Source: an archaeon
Lineage (GTDB): Archaea; Thermoproteota; Nitrososphaeria; Nitrososphaerales; CADDZS01
Direction: 5' to 3'
Assembly (NCBI GenBank): GCA_021792315.1
Contig: JAJYUX010000095.1
Coordinates: forward strand, 1 to 5,500
Length of the DNA stretch: 5,500 bases
A model generated the notes under the pieces. It had not been told where the DNA came from. It saw nothing but the letters and a program-made list of their open reading frames with translations, and ran no database searches. This document shows, in pieces, positions 1 through 5,120 of this stretch (the first letter of the stretch is position 1; every line of letters begins with the position of its first letter). Both the position numbers and the translations under genes were made by a program.

Positions 1-55
1 AGGCTTCGGAGTATCCAATTGGAGGAGCTTTACCGAATCCTTTCTTTGTGGCCAT
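1..55 (-). CDS. Possible 5' end of an unidentified gene (partial)
   Basis: A minus-strand reading frame opens with ATG at 53-55 and stays open to the left edge. Its first residues are MATKKGFGKAPPIGYSEA, a lysine- and glycine-rich start that looks like a plausible protein N-terminus. It lies 42 bases after the stop codon of the glycoside hydrolase on the same strand, so it could be co-transcribed with it. I see no TATA-like element close upstream. Only 18 residues are visible and no family can be assigned. A plus-strand frame through the same bases (3-188) is also open but overlaps the hydrolase antisense. Both could be chance. Confidence 0.3.
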   Translation of the reverse strand, partial: MATKKGFGKAPPIGYSEA

Positions 56-97
56 GAAGCTATTGCTCGGATACGAAATCACTGTCACGTTTCCAGT

Positions 98-1213
98 TCA
101 CTTTAGGGAATTGATTTCTTCGGCAAGAGCGCTCCATGCCGACTTGGGCATCCCGGATTTGTCGATCAACCCAAAGTGGTTCTCCTGATCTGGGAAAGAT
201 CTCCACGAACTATCCATATACCTCCAAATCCCGATTCCGCTCACGTGATCCAAGTCGTGTGCAGTTCGGCAGGCGCTCTTGATGTATTCGGCCTGGCCAC
301 TTTCAGAGTAGCCCAAGATTCGCGGAGCGCTCGGGTAGCCTGTTTCCATGATCAGGACCGATCGACCAATTGATCTAGCGACTTCGTTTGCATTTCTGAT
401 CACTGCTGTGTTTATCGGAGTGGAAGATCTGTAATTCGGGTAATAATCCAACCCGATAACATCAGCAAACTGGGAACAAACTCTTGCTTCATCGAGAATG
501 GAGTTAGCCGAATCAGATTCTAGGTTTATTATGGTAGTTGAACCTGGATCCTCATTTCGGACAGCCGCACTCAACTCCTTCAAAAGTTTGAGTCTGAATC
601 CGTGCGGGTCAAGCCAGGAAACTCCTTTGCGCCATCCACCTGCGCCGTGCATCTGCCACCAGTTCGGCTCGTTTTCTATCTGCCAGAATTTCACGAATTT
701 CCTGTACCTTCTGACTAGAAGTGACGCGTGCACTGACGCTCTACGAATGTAGAGATCCCTATTTGCGTCCACGCTCAATCCTTTCGGAAGCATCCTCTGA
801 TATCCACAAGCGAGTACAGGAATGACTCTGATTCCATGGTTCGACAGAATCTCTACAAAAGAGTCCATAGGCCAAAGTCTGTAAGAATTATTGTATAGAC
901 TTTCCAGATCTTTTTCTGGATAGGCTTCACTTTCGAAGAATCTCCATGGAAACCAGCAGCGGATGAAATTGATTCCTATTTTTTGCAGATTTTCCGCCAG
1001 CGAAAGGCTGGCCCTCTCTGCGGAACTCTTGGGTTCGTCATGACCGTGTTTGGAAAGAATTTCTTTATCCATTCTTTCAACAACCCTGCCCTCTGGAAGG
1101 CTCACAGAAAGTAGGTGTGGAATAATTATTGATTTGGGACCACTAATGCCCGCATATCTCCAGGGATCGTCGATGTTGATGCCAAATGAAAATCCCTTAC
1201 TCATATCGAACAT
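98..1213 (-). CDS. Glycoside hydrolase, clan GH-A type TIM barrel
   Basis: The 371-residue protein has the marks of a retaining clan GH-A (beta/alpha)8 glycosidase. The general acid/base site is in FWQIENEPNWW, with Asn181 and Glu182. The likely nucleophile is Glu290 in LIMETGYPS. Between them lies IGLDYYPN (residues 253-260), typical of the strand-6 region, and an aromatic stretch GIWRY (327-332) fits strand 8. The length fits a single catalytic domain with no binding module. There is no signal peptide or membrane helix, so it probably acts in the cytoplasm, or it leaves by an unrecognised route. I cannot name the GH family or substrate: the motifs recall GH5, GH39 and GH53-like enzymes. An alternative start is Met4 (1204). 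A weak TATA-like TAAATGA lies at 1252-1258. The catalytic pair is intact, so an active enzyme is likely. Confidence 0.85.
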   Translation of the reverse strand: MFDMSKGFSFGINIDDPWRYAGISGPKSIIIPHLLSVSLPEGRVVERMDKEILSKHGHDEPKSSAERASLSLAENLQKIGINFIRCWFPWRFFESEAYPEKDLESLYNNSYRLWPMDSFVEILSNHGIRVIPVLACGYQRMLPKGLSVDANRDLYIRRASVHASLLVRRYRKFVKFWQIENEPNWWQMHGAGGWRKGVSWLDPHGFRLKLLKELSAAVRNEDPGSTTIINLESDSANSILDEARVCSQFADVIGLDYYPNYRSSTPINTAVIRNANEVARSIGRSVLIMETGYPSAPRILGYSESGQAEYIKSACRTAHDLDHVSGIGIWRYMDSSWRSFPDQENHFGLIDKSGMPKSAWSALAEEINSLK

Positions 1214-1322
1214 TTTGGAGTTTCTTGTCCTTTGTCAACCAAGTCTGCAATCATTTAGGCAGGCTGCACTGGTCACATGCTTTGGCGATCTCTTATCTTA
1301 AGATTCTCCTTGTTGTTCAAGT

Positions 1323-1350
1323 ACAGTTGCAACTGTTAGACCTGACGTCA
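1323..1350. repeat. Two adjacent perfect palindromes, possible operators
   Basis: ACAGTTGCAACTGT (1323-1336) is a perfect 14-base palindrome. Six bases further, TGACGTCA (1343-1350) is a perfect 8-base palindrome. Their centres are 17 bases apart. They lie in the 173-base gap between the hydrolase start (1213) and the stop of the membrane protein remnant (1387), about 110-137 bases upstream of the hydrolase. Spaced dyads of this kind suit dimeric regulators. The stem without a loop is too short to act as a good hairpin. An operator role is inference. Confidence 0.4.
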
Positions 1351-1386
1351 CGAACGAGATAAAATGCGTCAAGACCGATTTCCTAG

Positions 1387-1578
1387 CTACATCATCCTAC
1401 GTGAGCGCTCCATAGCAATTCCATTGAATATCATCAATACGCCTATGGCGAACATCCCAAGACTTGATAAAACCGATCCTACCATCATCGGAGTAAGACC
1501 TGAAAGCATTGATGCGCCTACAAGTAACATGACTATCCCATATCCTAACATGAGTTTTGTCCGATAGTAGCCATCATA
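1387..1578 (-). pseudogene. C-terminal half of four-helix membrane protein, out of frame
   Basis: This is the continuation of the gene at 1545-1820 in another frame. Read from TAT at 1576-1578 it gives YDGYYRTKLMLGYGIVMLLV and then two hydrophobic helices (about 18 and 24 residues), ending with the basic tail MERSRRMM and a TAG at 1387-1389. Adding one base near the AAA run at 1579-1581 joins it to the upstream half. The join reads GRKYDGYYR if the missing base is an A, for a 144-residue protein with four membrane helices. The downstream frame is closed by a TAG at 1582-1584, so the shift must lie between 1545 and 1584. A real mutation, a sequencing or assembly error, or recoding would all fit. 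I see no classic slippery heptamer. Confidence 0.65.
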
Positions 1579-1820
1579 TTTCTACCAAAACTGGATATGC
1601 TCACGAAGGCCGTCACAATCAAAATTATTCCGAGTGCGGCAATCCCTACGCCCCAAATAACCGCTGACGCGTCCGTGTACTCAGTCACGGTCATCCCCAT
1701 CCCGTTTTGCGTCATTGTTACGGATTGCGCGATAATCAAATAGGCAGAAGCAAAGTCCAGCAACGCGCCCACAAGTCCAAGGACAAATCCTACAATATTC
1801 GTACGATTCGAGAATGCCAT
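1545..1820 (-). CDS. Small membrane protein, N-terminal half before a frameshift
   Basis: As written, this frame makes 91 residues. Residues 9-31 and 53-76 are strongly hydrophobic helices, separated by a short loop rich in Thr, Met and Gly. After Arg80 the frame runs into a poorly matching tail, NMMATIGQNSC, and stops. The intact protein would have 144 residues and four helices, with the rest encoded at 1387-1578. I do not recognise the family. The ATG at 1818-1820 begins MAFSNRTNIVGFV, a natural membrane protein start, and a weak TATA-like CAATCAATAA lies about 30 bases upstream (near 1848-1857). The gene is probably a single transcription unit, since 157 bases separate it from the zinc-finger gene upstream. 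Confidence 0.7.
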   Translation of the reverse strand: MAFSNRTNIVGFVLGLVGALLDFASAYLIIAQSVTMTQNGMGMTVTEYTDASAVIWGVGIAALGIILIVTAFVSISSFGRNMMATIGQNSC

Positions 1821-1922
1821 GCAATGATAGTTTGAGGTTGCGGCTTCTTATTGATTGAGGACCCCAGTCTTGAACGAGTCAGAATCAACAGCAATTGTGT
1901 TTCGGCCTAGGGAGAAAACTTC

Positions 1923-1939
1923 ATCCGGTTTCCTCGGAT
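1923..1939 (-). terminator. Weak hairpin plus T-run after the zinc-finger gene
   Basis: ATCCG (1923-1927) and CGGAT (1935-1939) form a five-base inverted repeat with a seven-base loop, 39 bases past the stop codon at 1978-1980. On the minus strand it is followed by GAAGTTTTCTCC. Archaeal termination depends mainly on T-rich stretches, so this is only a weak candidate. Confidence 0.22.
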
Positions 1940-1977
1940 AGTTTCATTCAATAATCTGTGATTACCGGTACGACTTA

Positions 1978-2607
1978 CTAGGGACAAGCAGTTCCCTGAG
2001 CGACTACTTGCAATGGATTGCTCGTCGTCGCCTTAACCACCTGCCCTGATGAGAGCGTCCAGTTTGCCTCAAAATCATAATAGTTGACAGAAGGCGGATT
2101 CCAAGTGTGAGAAAAGTTTCCATAAGTAAAGAACGTCGAACCCAACACTAGATCATTCAGTTGATACCAGTTATTCCCAGAGTTGTGGTATCTCCACCAA
2201 AGAGTGACCGATTTTACGTCAACGGCTGAGGAGGGTGAAATACTCCCGGTCACGTGCACACCTCCTGGTTGATTCAAATAGATGCAAGCAGGAGTGTAAT
2301 TGAATGTCGTAGAGGCTGACACGCTTGGCGCCGTAGCAGTAGAGGATGATGCAATGTCTGAGGGCGACCTTCCGTGAGACAGGTAAATGCCCCCTAGGGA
2401 CGCAATTATTATGACAATTACGATAACGCTTGCGATAATTATTAGATTTCTTTTTTGTGAAGCTCCTCGCTCTCCTGTTCTCCTTATGGATTCATTCTTT
2501 CTCTGGATTTTAGGTGGTTCCGCATCTTGATGCTTTGCTCTGTAATGTTGTTCAAGCGCAGCATAGCTTTGGAATTCCTTCACACATATTTCACATTTTC
2601 TTGACAT
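1978..2607 (-). CDS. Membrane-anchored C2H2 zinc-finger protein
   Basis: I chose the ATG at 2605-2607 (209 residues) because the two upstream in-frame codons are TTG and the zinc finger starts at once after this ATG. The finger uses Cys5, Cys8, His21 and His26 (C-x2-C-x12-H-x4-H). A basic linker (about 27-53, with RKNESIRRTGERG) leads to one strong helix, about 54-76. The remaining 130 residues begin with a Ser/Thr/Ala-rich stretch and continue as a Trp/Tyr-rich, probably beta-sheet domain. That domain has Cys108 and Cys208, a possible disulfide, and N-glycosylation sequons at Asn103, Asn164 and Asn182. The positive-inside rule places the finger in the cytoplasm and the C-terminal domain outside. 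The function is unknown; a sensor or anchor role is inference. The likely promoter is the TATA element near 2690, giving a leader of about 57 bases. Confidence 0.8.
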   Translation of the reverse strand: MSRKCEICVKEFQSYAALEQHYRAKHQDAEPPKIQRKNESIRRTGERGASQKRNLIIIASVIVIVIIIASLGGIYLSHGRSPSDIASSSTATAPSVSASTTFNYTPACIYLNQPGGVHVTGSISPSSAVDVKSVTLWWRYHNSGNNWYQLNDLVLGSTFFTYGNFSHTWNPPSVNYYDFEANWTLSSGQVVKATTSNPLQVVAQGTACP

Positions 2608-2680
2608 CAACAAACGAACGCTATCCAGATGTTACAGGAGTCATGATCTTCTTATTGTTCAATATTAGATTTTGTGCTTT

Positions 2681-2693
2681 GGAAAATTTATAA
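2681..2693. promoter_or_regulatory. Strong archaeal BRE/TATA-like element
   Basis: GGAAAATTTATAA matches the archaeal pattern of a purine-rich BRE followed by TTTATA, best on the plus strand. The TATA core is nearly symmetric (TTATAAATT on the minus strand), so it could also drive the zinc-finger gene with a start near 2664. On the plus strand the predicted start is near 2716, and no obvious gene follows for about 245 bases. Confidence 0.5.
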
Positions 2694-2842
2694 CTAGTAC
2701 AAGAGAATGCAAGTGTTTCTATCTAGGAGAATTGGTTTATCCGTTGCACAATCTTTGCTGTCGTAAAGTCTGCCCTTTCATAATTAAACAAGACGTTTGA
2801 AGATAAGGGTCAATCATTTATTCTCGTAATGCCCTAGTAAAT

Positions 2843-2863
2843 TGCCATTGAACAAACATGGCA
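2843..2863. repeat. Inverted repeat TGCCAT...ATGGCA
   Basis: Two perfect six-base arms are separated by nine bases. The repeat lies about 66 bases before the DsrE TATA box. It could be an operator or the stem of a hairpin; neither is proven. Confidence 0.35.
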
Positions 2864-2872
2864 TGGCGCGAT

Positions 2873-2922
2873 GGGCGAGCTATTTTCTATCAATCAAATA
2901 ATCCAATTGACATGGTTCGCCC
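2873..2922. repeat. Inverted repeat GGGCGA...TCGCCC before DsrE promoter
   Basis: GGGCGA (2873-2878) pairs with TCGCCC (2917-2922) across a 38-base AT-rich interval. The right arm ends six bases before the TATA element of the DsrE-like gene, a position from which a bound protein could block or help promoter recognition. The arms are short, so chance cannot be excluded. Confidence 0.3.
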
Positions 2923-2928
2923 TCACCC

Positions 2929-2938
2929 TATATTTTTT
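2929..2938 (+). promoter_or_regulatory. TATA box of the DsrE-like gene
   Basis: TATATTTTTT is centred about 30 bases before the ATG at 2962. This spacing predicts a transcript with little or no leader, which is common in archaea. No Shine-Dalgarno sequence is visible before the ATG, which fits. Confidence 0.5.
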
Positions 2939-2961
2939 CCAATAGTGAAAGTGATTTCTCT

Positions 2962-3339
2962 ATGGTTAACAAGGTAGCAATACTCGTCCTTGCGGACACT
3001 GAATCCCATGCTGATAGAGGCAGACTAACAAACGCGATTGAGACTGCGAAGGAGTTCAAAGAAGCTGGTGACGAGGTTCAGCTAATCTTTGACGGCGCGG
3101 GAACAAAGTGGATTCCCGAGCTATCCAAGAAGGAAAATCGCTTCAATGCATTCTTTACTTCATTGAAGCAGGATAAACCAAGTGGCAGGCCATCCGTTGT
3201 GGCCTGCAAATTTTGTGCCAAGGCATTTGGCGTGGAAGATAAGATTAGAGAATCGGAAACTAAGCTTGTCGATGAGTTTGACGGACATCCAAGCTTGCGC
3301 ATGCTTGTATCCCAAGGATACCAAATAATTAGCTTCTGA
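2962..3339 (+). CDS. DsrE family protein
   Basis: The 125-residue protein has the alpha/beta layout of the DsrE/DsrF-like family. A first strand KVAILVLADTE (4-14) is followed by a helix AIETAKEFKEAGDEVQLIFDG (25-45), the usual helix-strand pair. A hydrophobic VVACKFCAKAFGV stretch (79-91) with Cys82 and Cys85 sits where many family members carry a conserved cysteine. The C-terminal HPSLRMLVSQGYQIISF ends in the strand typical of the family. Members act in sulfur trafficking and often work as oligomers; some bind persulfide on this cysteine. The CxxC here could carry sulfur or sense redox state, which is inference. It converges on the TauE/SafE gene with a gap of only 4 bases. Full length for the family, with a TATA box at the right spacing. 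Confidence 0.8.
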   Translation: MVNKVAILVLADTESHADRGRLTNAIETAKEFKEAGDEVQLIFDGAGTKWIPELSKKENRFNAFFTSLKQDKPSGRPSVVACKFCAKAFGVEDKIRESETKLVDEFDGHPSLRMLVSQGYQIISF

Positions 3340-3343
3340 CAAA

Positions 3344-4261
3344 TCATAATTTGGAGAGCAGGTTTGGTAAAGAGCCGTACAGAAACGCCGCTCCGATAAT
3401 GACAAACAGGAGCGCGATCAACCTTTCAGTCTTTGAGGAAGACAATCGTCCCTGGAGCCTAGCCCCGACTTGTCCACCAATCACTGCTGCCGGAATGGTG
3501 AAAATAAGTAGATTCCAAGGTATTACAGTAGCACCCTGCCTTAAAATAATAGCAGTGAAACCGGTGACTGAACCAGCCCGGACTACCACAGTCATAACAA
3601 CGACCGACGTAGCCGCAGATACCGCGACAGGAATCTTGCATCTTCTTACAAGATCGGGCATCAGCAGCTCACCCAATCCGACTGAGAGCATTCCTTCGAG
3701 AGCAGACCCTATCCCAGAAATCAATATACTCCTTCTTCTGTCGCAAACGTGGTAGCGAAATTCCTTTCCAGAACGTGAGGTTATTCTCGTTTCCTTGGGA
3801 GATTCGTGCAACCCAGATATCGACAGAACGGATTGAGGTAATTTTTCTACGTTCGGATTTCGTACCGCAGACTTCGCAGTGGCAATGAGATAAATTGCCA
3901 TCGACACCATCATTGCGCCGAAGACAAGTTTGAGCAAAAGGTCGCTGACTGACTGAGCAATAATCGAAAAGACTACTATTACAGGAACTCCCACCGTCAC
4001 AAGACTCCATCCGACTCTGAAGTCAATCAAGTTCTTCTTGCGATAACCCACAATACCAGAGAGGAATCCAAAAAATTCAGTAACGAGTCCAACCGAGACG
4101 GCTATGCTGGCGGGGATTGGCGAGACTCTAAGCAGTGGGAACAGGAGGATCATGAAAGGTGTGAATATGGCAGTGCCATCGATTCCCAGCAATACGGCGG
4201 ATGCAACTATTCCGACACAGGTCGGAAACATGAACCAATAGACCAGCCAGTAAAAAATCAT
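3344..4261 (-). CDS. TauE/SafE-type membrane permease
   Basis: The 305-residue protein is hydrophobic, with about eight membrane segments in two halves. Each half holds the family's glycine-rich signature. The first is GIDGTAIFTPFMILLF (26-41), where the usual GGG is altered to IDG. The second is GLGELLMPDLVRRCKIPVAV (195-214), followed by SAATSVVVM. A hydrophilic loop of about 50 residues (130-178, with TSRSGKEFRYHVCDRRR) splits the halves and lies in the cytoplasm or outside depending on topology. It is longer than in compact members, a feature I recall in one TauE subgroup. The family exports sulfite, sulfoacetate or related organic anions; the substrate here is unknown. The start at 4259-4261 lies 23 bases after the pyrophosphatase-like gene on the same strand, with no clear TATA box of its own, so shared transcription is possible. 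Confidence 0.85.
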   Translation of the reverse strand: MIFYWLVYWFMFPTCVGIVASAVLLGIDGTAIFTPFMILLFPLLRVSPIPASIAVSVGLVTEFFGFLSGIVGYRKKNLIDFRVGWSLVTVGVPVIVVFSIIAQSVSDLLLKLVFGAMMVSMAIYLIATAKSAVRNPNVEKLPQSVLSISGLHESPKETRITSRSGKEFRYHVCDRRRSILISGIGSALEGMLSVGLGELLMPDLVRRCKIPVAVSAATSVVVMTVVVRAGSVTGFTAIILRQGATVIPWNLLIFTIPAAVIGGQVGARLQGRLSSSKTERLIALLFVIIGAAFLYGSLPNLLSKL

Positions 4262-4284
4262 ACCATTTGATCATTGACCGCATT

Positions 4285-4593
4285 CTACGCTGTCATTGTT
4301 TCGGTAATCAGCTTTTTCGCGTACTCTTCACGATCCCTGCCGTGGATCTCTGCAAATTTGTCGGGTTCCGCTTCTTTGTAATGCTTGAAGAAATGTTCAA
4401 TTTGATTCCTTGTTAAATCATGTAACTGATCTATGGATTCTATTTTCGAATAGAAAGTATCCACTCCACGATTGGGAACCGCAAAAATCTTGGGATTAAG
4501 ACCTTTTTCATCTTCAGTCAAAATCACGCCTACTGGCCTTGAGCGAATCACAGACATATGATATGCAGACTCTTGACTTAGTACTTTGGTCAC
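4285..4593 (-). CDS. Inorganic pyrophosphatase-like, C-terminal half only
   Basis: The 102 residues match the second half of family I soluble pyrophosphatases, which normally have about 165-180 residues. RPVGVILTEDEKG (19-31) is the conserved core strand and loop, KIFAVP (35-40) follows, and IEHFFKHYKEAE (65-76) is the family's helix with catalytic Tyr72 and Lys73. Asp28 and Glu29 correspond to E. coli Asp97 and Glu98, and Lys35 to Lys104. Asn33 stands where catalytic Asp102 should be. The N-terminal half, with Glu20, Lys29, Glu31, Arg43, Tyr55, Asp65, Asp67 and Asp70 (E. coli numbering), is absent: the frame hits a stop at 4636-4638. The start shown is GTG at 4593, which I doubt; ATG at 4557 is the alternative. 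It is unlikely to hydrolyse pyrophosphate. A decayed gene is the simplest reading. Confidence 0.75.
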   Translation of the reverse strand: MTKVLSQESAYHMSVIRSRPVGVILTEDEKGLNPKIFAVPNRGVDTFYSKIESIDQLHDLTRNQIEHFFKHYKEAEPDKFAEIHGRDREEYAKKLITETMTA

Positions 4594-4737
4594 CAGTCGG
4601 CTGGTCAGGTAACAAGAATGACAACATGGTTCAAGTCAAGAAATCCATTTCCGAACATCAGATCCACCTCTCCCCGGCTGTCTAGTCCTCGTGCCCTTAG
4701 GAGCGATGAAAAGACTTTGATTTTACTGCTGTATCGC
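4594..4737. other. Gap where the pyrophosphatase N-terminus should be
   Basis: This 144-base stretch separates the pyrophosphatase-like half from the zinc-finger gene. The pyrophosphatase frame is stopped at 4636-4638. Another minus frame across 4605-4737 stays open and ends NGFLDLNHVVILVT, which loosely recalls the family's DGDPLD-VLVL segment, but it continues into the zinc-finger gene in a different frame. I cannot show that it is a remnant. Confidence 0.35.
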
Positions 4738-4935
4738 TTACATTGCGTGCGACGTCTTGCCGTGCCCCTGCAATTCTTCCATGGTCTCGAATTCTGCACC
4801 GCAAGCTTGGCACTTGAAGTGCTGGTGCTGGTGGGGAGTGGCAGTCATGTGATGCACCTTCGCTCCATGTTCCATCATTGCTTCCTTCGTTTCAAAGTTG
4901 ATTCCGCATGCTTCGCATCTTAGTTGCTGTGACAT
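4738..4935 (-). CDS. Small protein with two C2H2 zinc fingers
   Basis: I place the start at the ATG at 4933-4935 (65 residues). An upstream in-frame ATG at 4959 would give 73 residues, but it lies too close to the TATA box near 4970, which predicts a transcript start near 4944. Finger 1 is CEACGINFETKEAMMEHGAKVH and finger 2 is CQACGAEFETMEELQGHGKTSH; each follows C-x2-C-x12-H-x4-H. A linker with HQHQH joins them, and the protein ends MAM-free at HAM. The two fingers share the pattern FET-x2-x-x2-x-H and probably arose by duplication. Such small zinc-finger proteins are common in archaea and may bind DNA, RNA or proteins; the target is not shown. The gene is divergent from the SRPBCC-type gene, and its stop is 144 bases before the pyrophosphatase-like frame. 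Confidence 0.8.
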   Translation of the reverse strand: MSQQLRCEACGINFETKEAMMEHGAKVHHMTATPHQHQHFKCQACGAEFETMEELQGHGKTSHAM

Positions 4936-4964
4936 ATTCACACGGGCAATCCATGACATCGCAA

Positions 4965-4976
4965 TTTTATTAATAG
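4965..4976 (-). promoter_or_regulatory. TATA box of the two-finger gene
   Basis: On the minus strand the bases read CTATTAATAAAA, centred near 4970. A transcript start about 26 bases on, near 4944, gives a leader of roughly 9 bases before the ATG at 4935. This element decides against the upstream ATG at 4959. Confidence 0.45.
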
Positions 4977-5080
4977 GTTCCCTTTAATGTTAAACTACGA
5001 GCTGATCTGTAGAAACCTTAGACAATGTTCGCGAAGTCTCTTTCTGCTAGTATGCAACCTACCGTGCAAGCTTCCGAAGG

Positions 5081-5090
5081 CTTAAAATTT
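5081..5090 (+). promoter_or_regulatory. Candidate TATA box of the SRPBCC-type gene
   Basis: CTTAAAATTT is centred about 35 bases before the ATG at 5121 and is preceded by the purine-rich CGAAGG. It predicts a leader of about 9 bases and supports the 5121 start over in-frame ATGs at 5025 and 5052. A weaker TTTAATGTTAAA near 4983-4994 could serve the 5025 start instead. Confidence 0.35.
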
Positions 5091-5120
5091 GGTGAGTGCA
5101 AGGCTTGGATTTATACCCAA

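Larger units (their letters stand above)
2608..2961. other. Divergent intergenic region, no gene seen
   Basis: This 354-base stretch separates the zinc-finger gene (minus) from the DsrE-like gene (plus). It is AT-rich and holds only very short reading frames, such as a 19-codon frame at 2707-2766 and a 39-codon frame at 2858-2977 that overlaps the DsrE start. It contains a strong TATA-like element (2681-2693), a second one before the DsrE gene (2929-2938), and inverted repeats at 2843-2863 and 2873-2922. I see no tRNA fold or C/D box pattern. A small RNA reading rightward from about 2716 is possible but unsupported beyond its promoter-like sequence. Confidence 0.6.

Noticed and set aside
3..188. 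Plus-strand open frame from the left edge
   Set aside because: Its second half is antisense to the well-supported C-terminus of the glycosidase, and the first part is too short to identify.
1364..1567. Plus-strand frame of 67 codons
   Set aside because: It is antisense to the out-of-frame second half of the four-helix membrane protein, which has clear helices. It shows no domain of its own.
1579..1586. Programmed ribosomal frameshift in the membrane protein
   Set aside because: No slippery heptamer of the X-XXY-YYZ type is seen and no downstream structure is obvious. A lost base fits more simply.
2858..2977. Plus-strand 39-codon frame beginning MAWRDGR
   Set aside because: It overlaps the start of the DsrE-like gene and its promoter, has no recognisable motif and no TATA element at the right spacing.
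3351..4010. Frames on both strands inside the permease gene
   Set aside because: They are shadows of a strongly supported membrane protein and are rich in residues unlike a natural protein.
4605..4799. Minus-strand frame of 64 codons as a pyrophosphatase N-terminus
   Set aside because: A loose likeness at its end is not enough. Its first part overlaps the second zinc finger in another frame and lacks the PKGS-KYE and DGDPLD motifs.
4618..4923. Plus-strand frame of 101 codons
   Set aside because: It is antisense to the two-finger protein, whose paired CxxC and HxxxxH motifs leave no doubt about the coding strand.
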